NCBI GenBank assembly: GCA_963701815.1
Contig: CAVPBN010000039.1
Coordinates: 100,740 to 164,739, forward strand
Direction of reading: 5' to 3'
DNA: 64,000 nucleotides
Source: AP-15 sp963701815
GTDB taxonomy: Bacteria > Pseudomonadota > Alphaproteobacteria > ATCC43930 > CGMCC-115725
Part shown: positions 19,795 through 28,758 of the stretch, one piece after another
Position numbering within the stretch: position 1 is the first letter of the stretch
How the letters are laid out: each line of letters begins with the position of its first letter
Program-made: the position numbers and the translations under genes
Notes under the pieces: model-generated
What the model was told of the DNA's origin: nothing
What the model saw: only the letters and a program-made list of their open reading frames with translations
Database searches by the model: none

Positions 19795-20790
19795 TCAGCG
19801 GGCGAAAGGGGCGAAGCTCTGCTTGCGGGTGAAGTCGTGCCGCGCCTCGACATAGCGGACCGTGCCGGTTTTCGAGCGCATCACCACCGAATGCGTCGAA
19901 GCGCCGCCGGAGAACCGCCGCACGCCCCTGAGCATCGTGCCACTGGTGACGCCGGTCGCGGCGAACATCACATCGCCCGAGGCCAAGTCCAGCAGCTTAT
20001 ATTTGCGGTCTAAATCGGCGATGCCCAGTTTCTCGGCGCGGCCGCGCTCATCGTCGTTGCGGAACAACAGCCGCCCCTGCATCTGACCGCCGATGCAACG
20101 CAACGCCGCCGCCGCCAATACCCCCTCCGGGGCGCCGCCCGAGCCGACATACATGTCGATCCCGGTTTCCGGGTCGGAGGTGGCGATGACGCCGCTGACA
20201 TCGCCGTCCGAGATCAGGGCGATGCGCGCGCCGGCGGCGCGAACCTTGGCGATCAGCTCGGCATGCCGCGGCCGATCGAGGATGCAGACCACCAGATCGG
20301 CGACTTCGACTTTTTTCGCCCGGGCCAGATTGCGCATATTGACGATCGGCTCCTCGTCGAGATCGACCAGATCCTCGGGCAGCCCGCCGCCGATCGCGAT
20401 CTTGTCCATGTAGACGTCGGGGGCGTTCAGAAAGCCGCCGGCATCGGCCATCGCGATCACGGCAAGCGCGTTGGCGCCGCCTTTGGCGGTGATCGTGGTT
20501 CCTTCGAGCGGATCGAGCGCGATGTCGATCGGCGGGCCGTTGCCGGTGCCGACCTTCTCACCGATATAGAGCATCGGCGCCTCGTCGCGTTCGCCCTCGC
20601 CGATGACGACGGTGCCGGCGATCGCCAGACTGTTCAGCGCCTCGCGCATCGCGTCGACCGCCGCCTGGTCTGCGGCCTTTTCATCGCCCCTGCCCATCAG
20701 CCGCGAGGCCGAGAGCGCTGCCGCCTCGGTCACCCGGACGACTTCCAGCGCGAGATTGCGATCCATCTTCGACGTCGATGTCTCGGCCAC
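19795..20790 (-). CDS. glpX: Class II fructose-1,6-bisphosphatase
   Basis: A 331-residue GlpX enzyme hydrolysing fructose-1,6-bisphosphate (in some species also sedoheptulose-1,7-bisphosphate) for gluconeogenesis or the Calvin cycle. Motifs include GEGERDEAPMLY, ALDPLEGTT, DGDVSGVIAT and GSGGAPEGVLAAAA. I chose GTG at 20790 (VAETSTSKMDRN) because of the strong AGGAGGA site just upstream; the frame is open to 20976 without similarity. It is probably followed by recJ in the same transcript, an order common in this class. Confidence 0.95.
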   Translation of the reverse strand: MAETSTSKMDRNLALEVVRVTEAAALSASRLMGRGDEKAADQAAVDAMREALNSLAIAGTVVIGEGERDEAPMLYIGEKVGTGNGPPIDIALDPLEGTTITAKGGANALAVIAMADAGGFLNAPDVYMDKIAIGGGLPEDLVDLDEEPIVNMRNLARAKKVEVADLVVCILDRPRHAELIAKVRAAGARIALISDGDVSGVIATSDPETGIDMYVGSGGAPEGVLAAAALRCIGGQMQGRLLFRNDDERGRAEKLGIADLDRKYKLLDLASGDVMFAATGVTSGTMLRGVRRFSGGASTHSVVMRSKTGTVRYVEARHDFTRKQSFAPFAR

Positions 20791-21047
20791 GGCTATCCTC
20801 CTCTTTTTTGGTCGGCGGCAGTGATCATCGGAGCCAAATCGATAACAGCCTATCGACGCGAAAACACTGTCCCGGCAACCGCGGCCGACCATCGAGGCGG
20901 CGCGGCGGTCGGCCCGATGCTCGGAGCCTAAGCCGCCCGGTCCGGCGCGGTCAATGTCGGTCCGGCGAACGAGCAAGGCCGGGCGAAATCTGTATGATGA
21001 TCACCGCGCGCGGCGAACGGCGCGCCGATCATGGGAGGGACCGGGAT

Positions 21048-22127
21048 ATGAGGACGATCATTGCCGCGGGCCTGTTCGTCGCCGCTGCGGCGGCGATCGG
21101 CGGCAGCGCACCGTCAGCGGCGGCGGCGGAACCCTGCACCGCCGCCGGCAGGCTCGGTTTTGTCTGCGGGCCGTTGAACTCGGAAGACCTGGTCCAGGTG
21201 CCCGGCACCCAATGGATCGTGGCCAGCGGCATGGACGGCGGCGCCGCCGGCCCGCGCGGCGGCCTGCATCTGGTCGATGCCCGGGACAAGTCGTGGAAAA
21301 CGCTGTTTCCGGGCTCCAGGCCGCAGGTAAAATGGGACAAGGCGCTCTACGGCGACTGCCCGAGCCCGCCCGATCTCAGCAAATTTTCGGCGCACGGCCT
21401 CAATCTGCGCCGCGGCGGCAACAACGCCGATACGCTGTACGTGGTCAATCACGGCGGCCGGGAATCAATCGAAATCTTCGTGCTCGACGCCAAAGGCGCG
21501 GAGCCCACCGTGACCTGGGTCGGCTGCGCGGTAATGCCGGACCGCACCTGGCCCAACGCGGTGGCGCCGACACCGGGAGGCGGCATGGTGGTCACCGACA
21601 TGTTCGATCCGAAGGACCCCAAAGCTCCTGCCAAGCTGGCAGCGGGCGAGGAGACCGGAGCGGTATACGAATGGCAGCCGCATCGGGGCTTCAAGCTGGT
21701 TCCGGGCAGCCGGATGTCCGGCAACAACGGCATCGAGGTGTCGCGCGACGGCAAATGGATCTACGTCGCGGCCTGGGGCAACAAGGCGGTGGTCCGCCTG
21801 TCGCGGGGCGGCGGCGCACCGGCCACGCGGCTGCCGGTCGGCTTTCTCGCCGACAATCTGCGTTGGGCGCCCGACGGTTCGCTGATGGTCGCCGGCCAGG
21901 ATGTTCCGGCAAAAGAGGTATTCGCCTGCTTCGAAAGCCATTCCCCGCGCTGCACGCAACCCTGGCGCATCGTCAAATGGGATACCACGGCGATGAAAGT
22001 GACGCCGGTGGTCAGCGAGAAGGGCGATCCGGAGTTCGGCGACGCGACGGTCGGGCTCGCGGTCGGCGACGAGATGTTCGTCGGCACCTTCCGCGGCGAT
22101 CGGATTGCGTATTTCTCGCTCAAATAG
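21048..22127 (+). CDS. Secreted SMP-30/beta-propeller-like protein
   Basis: A 359-residue exported protein. A signal peptide is evident at the N-terminus (MRTIIAAGLFVAAAAAIGG, with cleavage probably after SAAAAEP). The mature part has repeating strand-turn blocks (GLHLVDAR, NNADTLYVVNHGG, GNNGIEVSRDGKWIYVAAW, DNLRWAPDGSLMVAG) as in gluconolactonase/SMP-30 or strictosidine-synthase-like propellers. It carries cysteines at about 27, 37, 105 and 163. Start ATG 21048 has a GGGAGGGA site. Substrate is unknown; a periplasmic lactonase role is only a family-level guess. Confidence 0.72.
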   Translation: MRTIIAAGLFVAAAAAIGGSAPSAAAAEPCTAAGRLGFVCGPLNSEDLVQVPGTQWIVASGMDGGAAGPRGGLHLVDARDKSWKTLFPGSRPQVKWDKALYGDCPSPPDLSKFSAHGLNLRRGGNNADTLYVVNHGGRESIEIFVLDAKGAEPTVTWVGCAVMPDRTWPNAVAPTPGGGMVVTDMFDPKDPKAPAKLAAGEETGAVYEWQPHRGFKLVPGSRMSGNNGIEVSRDGKWIYVAAWGNKAVVRLSRGGGAPATRLPVGFLADNLRWAPDGSLMVAGQDVPAKEVFACFESHSPRCTQPWRIVKWDTTAMKVTPVVSEKGDPEFGDATVGLAVGDEMFVGTFRGDRIAYFSLK

Positions 22128-22337
22128 CCCTTTGGCGACGTAGTCCGAGGCGTCGGGGACCGGCCGAGAGGGTCGCCGCCAATCGCGGCTCGAACTCGTC
22201 GGCCGCGCGGCGACCCGAAACCGCTGTTTCCCGACCAGCGCCTTGTGGGATGATCGGCCGACGATATGGTAATCTCGGCGACTGCGTGCTTCTCCTGCAG
22301 CAGCGGCCTATTTTTTCGACAGCGAGGGGTGGAGACC

Positions 22338-23084
22338 ATGGCTTACGAAGGCATGATTGCGGAAACGATCACGATCAACGGCGACAAGGGAGAACCGATC
22401 TCGGCCTATGTGGCGCGGCCGTTGGGTCCGGGTCCATTCCCCGGGATGGTATTGCTGCATCATGCGCCGGGCTGGGACGAGTGGTACCGCGAGGCCACCC
22501 GCAAATTCGCGCACCACGGCTATGCGGCGATCAGCCCGAACCTCTATCACCGCGCCGGCGAAGGCAAAGCCGACGACGTCGCCGCCAAGGTGCGCGCCGA
22601 GGGCGGCGTCCCCGATGCCCAGGTGATCGGCGACACGGAAGGCTCGGTCACGTGGCTGCGCGCCCAGCCCTGGCTCAACGGCAAGGTCGGGGTCTTCGGC
22701 ACCTGCTCGGGCGGGCGGCAGACCTTTCTGTTCGCCTGCCACACCAAAGGCATAAACGCCGCCTGCGAGCTGTGGGGCGGCCGGGTGGTGATGAGCAAGG
22801 AAGAGCTGAACCCGAAGCAGCCGACCGCGCCGATCGAGTTCACCAAAAACCTGTCCTGCCCATTGCTCGGCCTGTTCGGCAACGAGGATCGGGCACCGAC
22901 CCCGGAGCAGGTCAACCAGCACGAGGCCGAACTCAAGAAACACGGCAAGCAGTACGAGTTTCATCGCTACGACGGCGCCGGACACGGTTTCTTCTACTAC
23001 GACCGGCCGGCTTACCGGATCGAACAGGCGGTGGACGGCTGGCAAAAGGTGTTCGCGTTCCTGCACAAGCACCTGTCCAAATAA
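22338..23084 (+). CDS. Dienelactone hydrolase family protein
   Basis: A 248-residue alpha/beta hydrolase. The nucleophile elbow is FGTCSGGR (GxCxG, the Cys form seen in dienelactone hydrolases), with Asp in GNEDRAPTP and His in GAGHGFFYYD completing a plausible triad. It starts at ATG 22338 after a GAGG site; the open frame upstream has no similarity. The DUF6295 gene follows 8 bp downstream, indicating co-transcription. The substrate could be a lactone or ester from aromatic degradation, but no ring-cleavage genes are nearby. Confidence 0.88.
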   Translation: MAYEGMIAETITINGDKGEPISAYVARPLGPGPFPGMVLLHHAPGWDEWYREATRKFAHHGYAAISPNLYHRAGEGKADDVAAKVRAEGGVPDAQVIGDTEGSVTWLRAQPWLNGKVGVFGTCSGGRQTFLFACHTKGINAACELWGGRVVMSKEELNPKQPTAPIEFTKNLSCPLLGLFGNEDRAPTPEQVNQHEAELKKHGKQYEFHRYDGAGHGFFYYDRPAYRIEQAVDGWQKVFAFLHKHLSK

Positions 23085-23092
23085 CTCCCGGA

Positions 23093-23371
23093 ATGTGCAC
23101 TTCGATCGTCGAGATCGTCGGCGCCGACGGCGCCGGCAAGGGTGGTGACGGGTGGTTCAGGCTCACCCACTCGGTGGTGTCCTACGACCACCCGCACCAC
23201 GCTCTGCTCGAGGAGGCGATCACCATCGATTTCGTGAACTCGGCGCTCGCGCCCGGCACGCGGGTCGCCGTCGAACTGACGCTGGAGTCGGCCAAGGAGT
23301 TGAGCAGCGCGCTGGCGCGGGCGATAGCGGCAGCCGAGATCGAGGAAAGCGGACGTTTGCGCAAGCCTTGA
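23093..23371 (+). CDS. DUF6295 family protein
   Basis: A 92-residue cytoplasmic protein beginning MCTSIVEIVGADG and containing GGDGWFRLTHSVVSYDHPHHA and EAITIDFVN, the features I associate with DUF6295. Function is unknown. The conserved His cluster (SYDHPHHA) suggests metal binding or catalysis. Only 8 bp separate it from the dienelactone hydrolase gene, so the two probably act in the same process. Confidence 0.75.
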   Translation: MCTSIVEIVGADGAGKGGDGWFRLTHSVVSYDHPHHALLEEAITIDFVNSALAPGTRVAVELTLESAKELSSALARAIAAAEIEESGRLRKP

Positions 23372-23585
23372 GGCCGGACCCGGCATTCGTTCGGGCCGAT
23401 ACCCGAGAGGCTTGCGCCGACCGGCGCAGCCCTTCGATCGATCCGCGAGAGGCCGTCTCGGGATCACCGGGCGGGAAAACGCGCCGCAGCCGGACCGGCG
23501 GTGCACAGAATTCGGCGAGGTCCTCGACCTCGCCGACACCGCCTACGCCAGGAGCCGGCCTGTTCCCGGGCAAGGCGCGGCGGCG

Positions 23586-24113
23586 TTACGGCGCCAATGC
23601 GCCGGCGAGAATCTCGCGTGCGGGCGGGGTCCCGTCCAACGGGCGTAGGGTCCGCCGCCTGATCTTCCAGCCCGCCCCGGTGCGCACGAACTCCCAGCGA
23701 TTGGCTGAAACGCGATGCACGTGGAAGCCGCGCGACGAGCCATGATTGGGGACATCGAAGAGCGGACCGACAAAGTCCGGCACCAGGATCTGCAGATAGG
23801 AGATTGCAAAGGCGGTGTCGCCGGTGATCCGCACATACGGCAAGCCGGCAAAATGCGCGATCCCCTGCTCGATCGCCCGGCGGTGCTCGGGGTTCGCCGA
23901 GCCGCCGGCGATCGCCGCCGCCCCGGTCGGCCGCGGGAACTCGGCGCCGCGGTCGAACTCGCCGTCCTCTACCCACACCGAGGCGGTGTAATCGCCGGCG
24001 CCGGTGTCGGCGCTCGGCGGATGGCTGGCGATCAGGTCGTAGATCTCGAACCGGTCCTCGATCAGGCGAAGCCGTTGCTCGAGCGTTCTGCCGTCATCGG
24101 CGTGGGCTGCCAT
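23586..24113 (-). CDS. SnoaL-like / NTF2-fold protein
   Basis: A 175-residue protein of the SnoaL-like cone fold: an N-terminal helix (LEQRLRLIEDRFEIYDLIASH), a DYTASVWVEDGEFD strand segment, and a C-terminal VHRVSANRWEFVRTGAGWKIRRRTLRPLDG sheet. Members bind or isomerise small hydrophobic metabolites; the specific role here is unknown. It is downstream of the HD-domain gene and an amidohydrolase relic on the same strand, suggesting a former catabolic cluster. Confidence 0.8.
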   Translation of the reverse strand: MAAHADDGRTLEQRLRLIEDRFEIYDLIASHPPSADTGAGDYTASVWVEDGEFDRGAEFPRPTGAAAIAGGSANPEHRRAIEQGIAHFAGLPYVRITGDTAFAISYLQILVPDFVGPLFDVPNHGSSRGFHVHRVSANRWEFVRTGAGWKIRRRTLRPLDGTPPAREILAGALAP

Positions 24114-24168
24114 TTGGTCCCTCCGTCGGGGAAGTCGACGCGGCCGAACCGGCGGCCCCGGCGACCGG

Positions 24169-24348
24169 TCAGGCGGACCAGTTATAGAGCCGCTGGAGCG
24201 TACCGCCCATCAGCGCCGCGCGTTCGCTGTCGGAAAGACGGTCGGTGACGCGAAACGCTTCGACCCCTGCTCTCAGGCGTGAGCCTGGGCATCCGATGTC
24301 GGCGTGGTTCGCACCCCTTCCCCGGAATTCTCCCTCGGCCGCTCGACC
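24169..24348 (-). pseudogene. C-terminal relic of an amidohydrolase
   Basis: Directly after the stop of the HD-domain gene, the same frame reads ANHADIGCPGSRL, then VEAFRVTDRLSDSERAA and LMGGTLQRLYNW before a TGA. This resembles the last 50 or so residues of metal-dependent amidohydrolase (Amidohydro_2) proteins, which end with a helix of the form GGTxxRLYGW. No start codon or barrel precedes it, so it appears to be the tail of a gene whose body has been deleted. Assignment is by pattern only. Confidence 0.4.
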
Positions 24349-25112
24349 TTACAGGTACTTCGCCGGGCGGATCATCGCCCGCCACATATGGGCGACCGGG
24401 CTGTTGTCAAAACCGAGGCCCTCAGTTCCGGCTGGCGGAAATTGCGGCCGACGATGTCGGTGAACTCCTCGAGCTCGACATGCACATTGGGGTCGAACGA
24501 GTAGATGTCGTGCACGGTGATCTGCCGGCCCGACATATACCATTTGTGGTCCCGCATCCGCTTGTAGTCTTCTTCGATGTAAGGGTCGGGACGGTATTCC
24601 TGGCCGAACGAGGTGATGTAGGAGTGCGGATATTCGTAGCCGACCGAATCGTCGGGATAGAAGCGCAGCACCTGATGGGCGCGGATCGCCCAGGTCACTT
24701 CCTCGTCGACATAGGGCTCGACCAGCTGCGCGCCCCAATAGCCGTGGTCGCCGCGGATGAAGCCGATCGTCGAAATGTCGTGCAGCAGGCAGGCGAGCAC
24801 CATCTTTTCCGGCAAATCGGCCTTGACCGCGTGCCGGGCGCTTTGCAACAGGTGCATGCACGGGCCGAAGCGGTATTTGAAGAAGTCCATCAGGGTCGGC
24901 CGTTCCGGCATCGCCGGCAGCCGCGGGTCGTCGCCCATCAGGACGCGCGCGTTCGGGTTGTCCTTCATCAGCGCGCCGGCGTTCGGCGCCGGGCCCATAT
25001 CGCCCTCGGCCATGCTGTAGAGCCGCGACTTGATGACGATGTAGTCGAGCTCTCGCGCCATCTTGGCTTCGAGCGCATCGGCGCGCTGCGACAGACTGAT
25101 CACGTCGTTCAC
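24349..25112 (-). CDS. HD-domain protein (frameshifted near C-terminus)
   Basis: A protein of about 254 residues with an HD motif in VLACLLHDIST and further His/Asp candidates (RGDHGYWGAQ, IRAHQVLRF), as in metal-dependent phosphohydrolases or related HD oxygenases. GTG 25112 is chosen because of a GAGGAGA site; the upstream frame lacks similarity. Near 24417 the frame shifts: NFRQPEL should continue with GLGFDNSPVAHMWRAMIRPAKYL-type sequence, which lies one base off, so one base seems missing. Substrate is unknown. Confidence 0.7.
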
Positions 25113-25402
25113 CGCTTGTCTCCTCGATACTCCGGTTCGGACAGATGTTAACAGAAAGGGTTCGGTCGCCGCATGCGCATTCGATACCCCCGCGCCCTTC
25201 GATCGCGTCCGCCGAAGGTTTCGGTCGCCCTTGCGGTCCGAGCGGTCCTCATACGGAGTTTGGCTGGAAATATTTTGTATGAGCGGCTTCGGCGGCCAGG
25301 CGCGCGGCGTCCTGGGCGCCCCGGTCCTCCCCGCGTTTGGTGAGCGCCGGCCGATCCAGCGCCGCCGGCGGCGCAATCACCTGAAGCCAAAATCCGTTGC
25401 CG

Positions 25403-26299
25403 TCACTTCGATTGCGGTTCGCTATGCCAATTTCGCGCCACGATTTCTCGGCGACTTTTACTCAATTCCCAATCCGTAGAAATGAACCATCCGGGAAACA
25501 GTATTTCATACCGTCTATGCGCATCGGCGAGCAGCATGGCGGCAAGAAGATATTGTTCAGAATAGTACCTTTTGGACCATTCTGGAGGATAATCATACGG
25601 CAGATAAATATCGTCTACGTAAACAATGACCCCATTGTTTAATTTTGGTAGAATTTCGAGGAAAACAGTGGTAACATCACTGTTCTGAAAGCATCGGTGA
25701 GAGCCATCTATCATCAGAATGTCGCCGCGGCCCAAATTACCGAATACACTTGTATCAATACGCTCAAGCGGCGACCTGATTACGTCATCACAAATGATGT
25801 CAACCTCGGCGCGCGGATGAGGGTCAATAGAGATTATTTTAGTACTTAGATGATTATCGATTATAGATCTACGTACAAATTTCGTCGAGTTTCCTGACCC
25901 TATCTCTATGTATAAATTCGACTGAAATAGGCTCGGGAACGAATATAACGAAACAGCATCAAGACCCATGATCCAGCCGTTTGACCAATACGGAGACGAA
26001 ACATCGTTTGTTTGTTGTGAAGGAATGAGACTCAATGCGGCCTTAAATGAGGTAAATTTAGTAACGAGGGCAGCGTAAGCATCCCGATTCGCGGCGACCA
26101 GGTCGTAGAGAGGTTCATGGGACCGGGTCGTATTCCATCCATATCGCGGCACTGGAGTGATTGGGTAGTCTAAATAAACGGGAAAATATCCGCTACGATA
26201 TTGCCGTTGAAATTCGTAAACGGCAGGAAGAAACGGGAACGCGGACTTGATAAAGGCTTTGGCCTTGGGAGGAAATAGGGAACTCATTGCCACACCCAT
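25403..26299 (-). CDS. Class I SAM-dependent methyltransferase-like protein, AT-rich
   Basis: A 298-residue protein. The motif I region LYIEIGSGNSTKFVRR, an acidic residue in ISIDPHPRA, then LMIDGSHRCFQNSD and GVIVYVDDIYLP match Methyltransf_24-type small-molecule or glycan methyltransferases. The gene is far richer in A+T than its neighbours and uses codons rare elsewhere in the window, which suggests recent transfer. The start may be ATG 26299 or ATG 26287. A related sugar or polysaccharide methylation role is inference. Confidence 0.75.
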   Translation of the reverse strand: MGVAMSSLFPPKAKAFIKSAFPFLPAVYEFQRQYRSGYFPVYLDYPITPVPRYGWNTTRSHEPLYDLVAANRDAYAALVTKFTSFKAALSLIPSQQTNDVSSPYWSNGWIMGLDAVSLYSFPSLFQSNLYIEIGSGNSTKFVRRSIIDNHLSTKIISIDPHPRAEVDIICDDVIRSPLERIDTSVFGNLGRGDILMIDGSHRCFQNSDVTTVFLEILPKLNNGVIVYVDDIYLPYDYPPEWSKRYYSEQYLLAAMLLADAHRRYEILFPGWFISTDWELSKSRREIVARNWHSEPQSK

Positions 26300-26592
26300 C
26301 CGGACCCCCGCGGTAAGAGTGAAGAATTATCCTGCCTCGCTGGGCGCGTCGTGGCAATGGCGTTGGGTCGCCTGGAACCGGGCATCGGGCGTCGCGATCC
26401 CCGTCGGCCATTCTCGGCCGGGATTGTGCCGGCGAAGCGGTCTGCGACATCGTCCGCCGCCGCCGACATCGGCGGGTGTTTTTGGCGCTCGACGAGATGG
26501 ATGTGAGCCGCAGCGCGGCCATGCCGGGTGACGATCGCTTCTTCGCCTGCTTCCACCTGGTTGCGCAGGGCCGGCTCGCGCTGTAGCACCAT
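26284..26592 (-). pseudogene. Degenerate Phd/YefM-type antitoxin fragment
   Basis: On the minus strand, LRNQVEAGEEAIVTRHGRAAAH resembles the central strand-turn-strand of Phd/YefM antitoxins (VEAGEExxITRHGxPVA). The N-terminal DNA-binding part is missing, the tail is low-complexity, and no toxin follows; the AT-rich methyltransferase occupies that position. I read it as a remnant of a toxin-antitoxin pair. The match is short. Confidence 0.3.
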
Positions 26593-26618
26593 CCGGAAGC
26601 GACGAGGGGAGAACGACG

Positions 26619-27197
26619 ATGAAAGCACGCGTGCCGATGGTATCGCTGGAACGCGCCCGCGAACTCGGCGAGGCGATGGGGATGCCGGCGCGGCGGACGC
26701 AGAGCGAGGCGTTTCGCACCGTGGCCAACAATCCCGGTGTGGCCCGGGTCGCGTTCAGCCAATTGATGCAGCTGCTGGAGAACAACAAATTCGACACCCG
26801 GCTGCGCGAACTGATGATCATGCGGATCGGCTGGGTCACCGGCTCGGCCTACGAGTGGACCAACCACTGGCGGGTGGCGACGACGGCGGGGATCCCGCCC
26901 GAGGACATCCTGGCGGTGCGCGACTGGCGCAATTCCGCGCGGTTGACACCGGCGGACCGGGCGATCCTCGCCGCGACCGACGAGTGTCTCGCCGGCAAAT
27001 CCATCTCGGACGCCGCCTGGGCCGATGTCGCCGAACACGTCGCCGACCCGGGACAGCAGGTCGAGTTCATCATCGCGATGGGTAATTGGCTGATGTTTTC
27101 GCTGCTGTTTCGCAACCTGCGCATCCCGCTGGCCGAGGGCGTGGCGGTCTGGCCGCCCGATGGCCTGGCGTCGCCGGCGGCGCAAGGGGTGGGGTAG
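26619..27197 (+). CDS. Carboxymuconolactone decarboxylase family protein
   Basis: A 192-residue all-helical CMD/AhpD-like protein: LRELMIMRIGWVTGSAYEWTNHWRVA, GIPPEDILAVRDW and LTPADRAILAATDE. The CxxC of true AhpD peroxidase-type members is absent (GSAYEWTNH), so redox activity of that type is unlikely. It starts at ATG 26619 after a GAGGGGAGA site and stands alone between the AT-rich gene and folC. Confidence 0.85.
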   Translation: MKARVPMVSLERARELGEAMGMPARRTQSEAFRTVANNPGVARVAFSQLMQLLENNKFDTRLRELMIMRIGWVTGSAYEWTNHWRVATTAGIPPEDILAVRDWRNSARLTPADRAILAATDECLAGKSISDAAWADVAEHVADPGQQVEFIIAMGNWLMFSLLFRNLRIPLAEGVAVWPPDGLASPAAQGVG

Positions 27198-27452
27198 GCG
27201 GCACCCGGCGCCGATCGACGATTGCGGCTCACAAACCGCCGACGCGCGGGTCAGGCGGCCGGCACGGTCGCGGGCGCCCCGCTTTTCTTTTAGCGGCGGG
27301 TCGCCTCAGCGGCAGAAACCGGCTAAAGCCGCAGCCGAAATTGACGGCACTGAAGCGACGCGCGGCGCTGACCTCAGCAGCGGACTATTCGAAGATGGGA
27401 GAGTCGGCTGGCGCTTTAAGCGCCGCCCCATGAGCTGTCCCTTTGCTCGCAC

Positions 27453-28758
27453 TCAGCCATTCTCTCTGAGAATTGTGCCGGCGAGATGGAGGGAGCCGCA
27501 GATCAGCACCCGGGCTTTGCCGCGGTGGGGGGCGGCGCCGCGGCGGCGGACGATGTCGCGGACCGCTGCGGCGGCGGAGGCGGATTCCTCGGCGGGGATG
27601 GCGACCGAACGGGCGGCGGCGGCGATCGCTTCGGCGGGGAGCGGGTTTTGTTCGCCGGGGATCGTGACGGCGTAAAGAGCGCAGGCATGCGCGCGCGAGC
27701 GGGGCGAGGAAGCCGGCGGCGTCTTTGGTGTTGAGCATGCCGACGACGAGGTCGAGCGGGCGGTCATGCCAGCCCGCGGCCATCGCCGCCAGAGCCGCGC
27801 CGGCGCCGGGGTTGTGGCCGCCGTCGAGCCAGAGTTCCGAGCCCTCCGGCAACATCTCGACCAGCGGGCCATGGGTCAGCCGCTGCAGGCGGGCCGGCCA
27901 GTCGATCCGGCGCAGCCCCCGGGCGATTGCCTCGCCGGCGATTTGAAAGCCGGTCAGCTGTTCGAGGCAGGCGATCGCCGTGCCGGCATTGATGATCTGA
28001 TGCGCGCCGGGCAATGACGGCAACGGCAGGTCGTATCGCCAGCCCGGGCCTTCGTAGCGCATGCCGTCGCCGGTTGCCGTGCAGCGCCATTCCTGCCCGA
28101 AGCGCAACAGCGGGGCGCCGACCGCCGCCGCATGAGCGGCAAAGACCGCCGCCGCTTCGGGCATTTGCGGCCCGATGATCGCCGGCGCGCCGGACTTCAG
28201 GATACCGGCCTTCTCGCCGGCTATCGCGGCGATGGTGTCGCCGAGAAAGGCCTGGTGGTCGAGCGATATCGGCGTGATCGCGGTCGCCGCCGGCCGGCGC
28301 ACGACGTTGGTCGCATCGAGCCGGCCGCCGAGCCCGGTTTCGAGCAGCACGATATCGGCCGGGGTGCGGGAAAAGGCGAGGAACGCCGCCGCGGTGGTGA
28401 TCTCGAAATAGGTGATCGGCTCCCCCCGGTTGGCGCGTTCGCATTCTTCGAGGAGCGCCAGCAGCGCCTCTTCCTCGATCAGCTCGCCGGCGAGCCGGAT
28501 GCGCTCGTGGAAGCGGACCAGATGCGGCGAGATATAGGCGTGGACGCGCCAGCCGCCGGCTTCGAGGCAGGCGCGCAGCGTCGCCACCGTCGAGCCCTTG
28601 CCGTTGGTGCCGGCGACATGGACCACCGGGGGCAACCGGTCCTGCGGGTTGCCGAGCGCGGCCAGCAGGCGCTCGACCCGGCCGAGCGACAGATCGATCA
28701 GCTTCGGGTGCAGCCGTCCGAGCCGCTCCAGCACCCGGTCGCTGCCGGCGGCGATCAC
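27453..28758 (-). CDS. folC: Dihydrofolate/folylpolyglutamate synthase (frameshifted)
   Basis: A Mur-ligase-family enzyme of about 435 residues that adds glutamate to dihydropteroate and folates. HVAGTNGKGST (P-loop), AYISPHLVRFHERI, LETGLGGRLDATN, SLDHQAFLGDT and LDGGHNPGA are conserved. The frame breaks near 27685-27690 in a CGCGCGCG tract; the true tail (ALYAVTIPGEQN to LICGSLHLAGTILRENG) continues one base off and ends at 27453. Length is 435 codons plus one base, so an insertion error is likely. The GTG start overlaps the accD stop (GTGA-type), so the two are coupled. Confidence 0.9.

Noticed and set aside
20954..23371. An 805-codon plus-strand open frame
   Set aside because: Most of it is an out-of-frame shadow of the secreted propeller and hydrolase genes; only its last 92 codons (DUF6295) are real.
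27198..27452. Intergenic region with a GGCGCTT-T-AAGCGCC inverted repeat near 27410-27424
   Set aside because: The stem is short and no T-run follows on either strand, so I do not call it a terminator or a gene.
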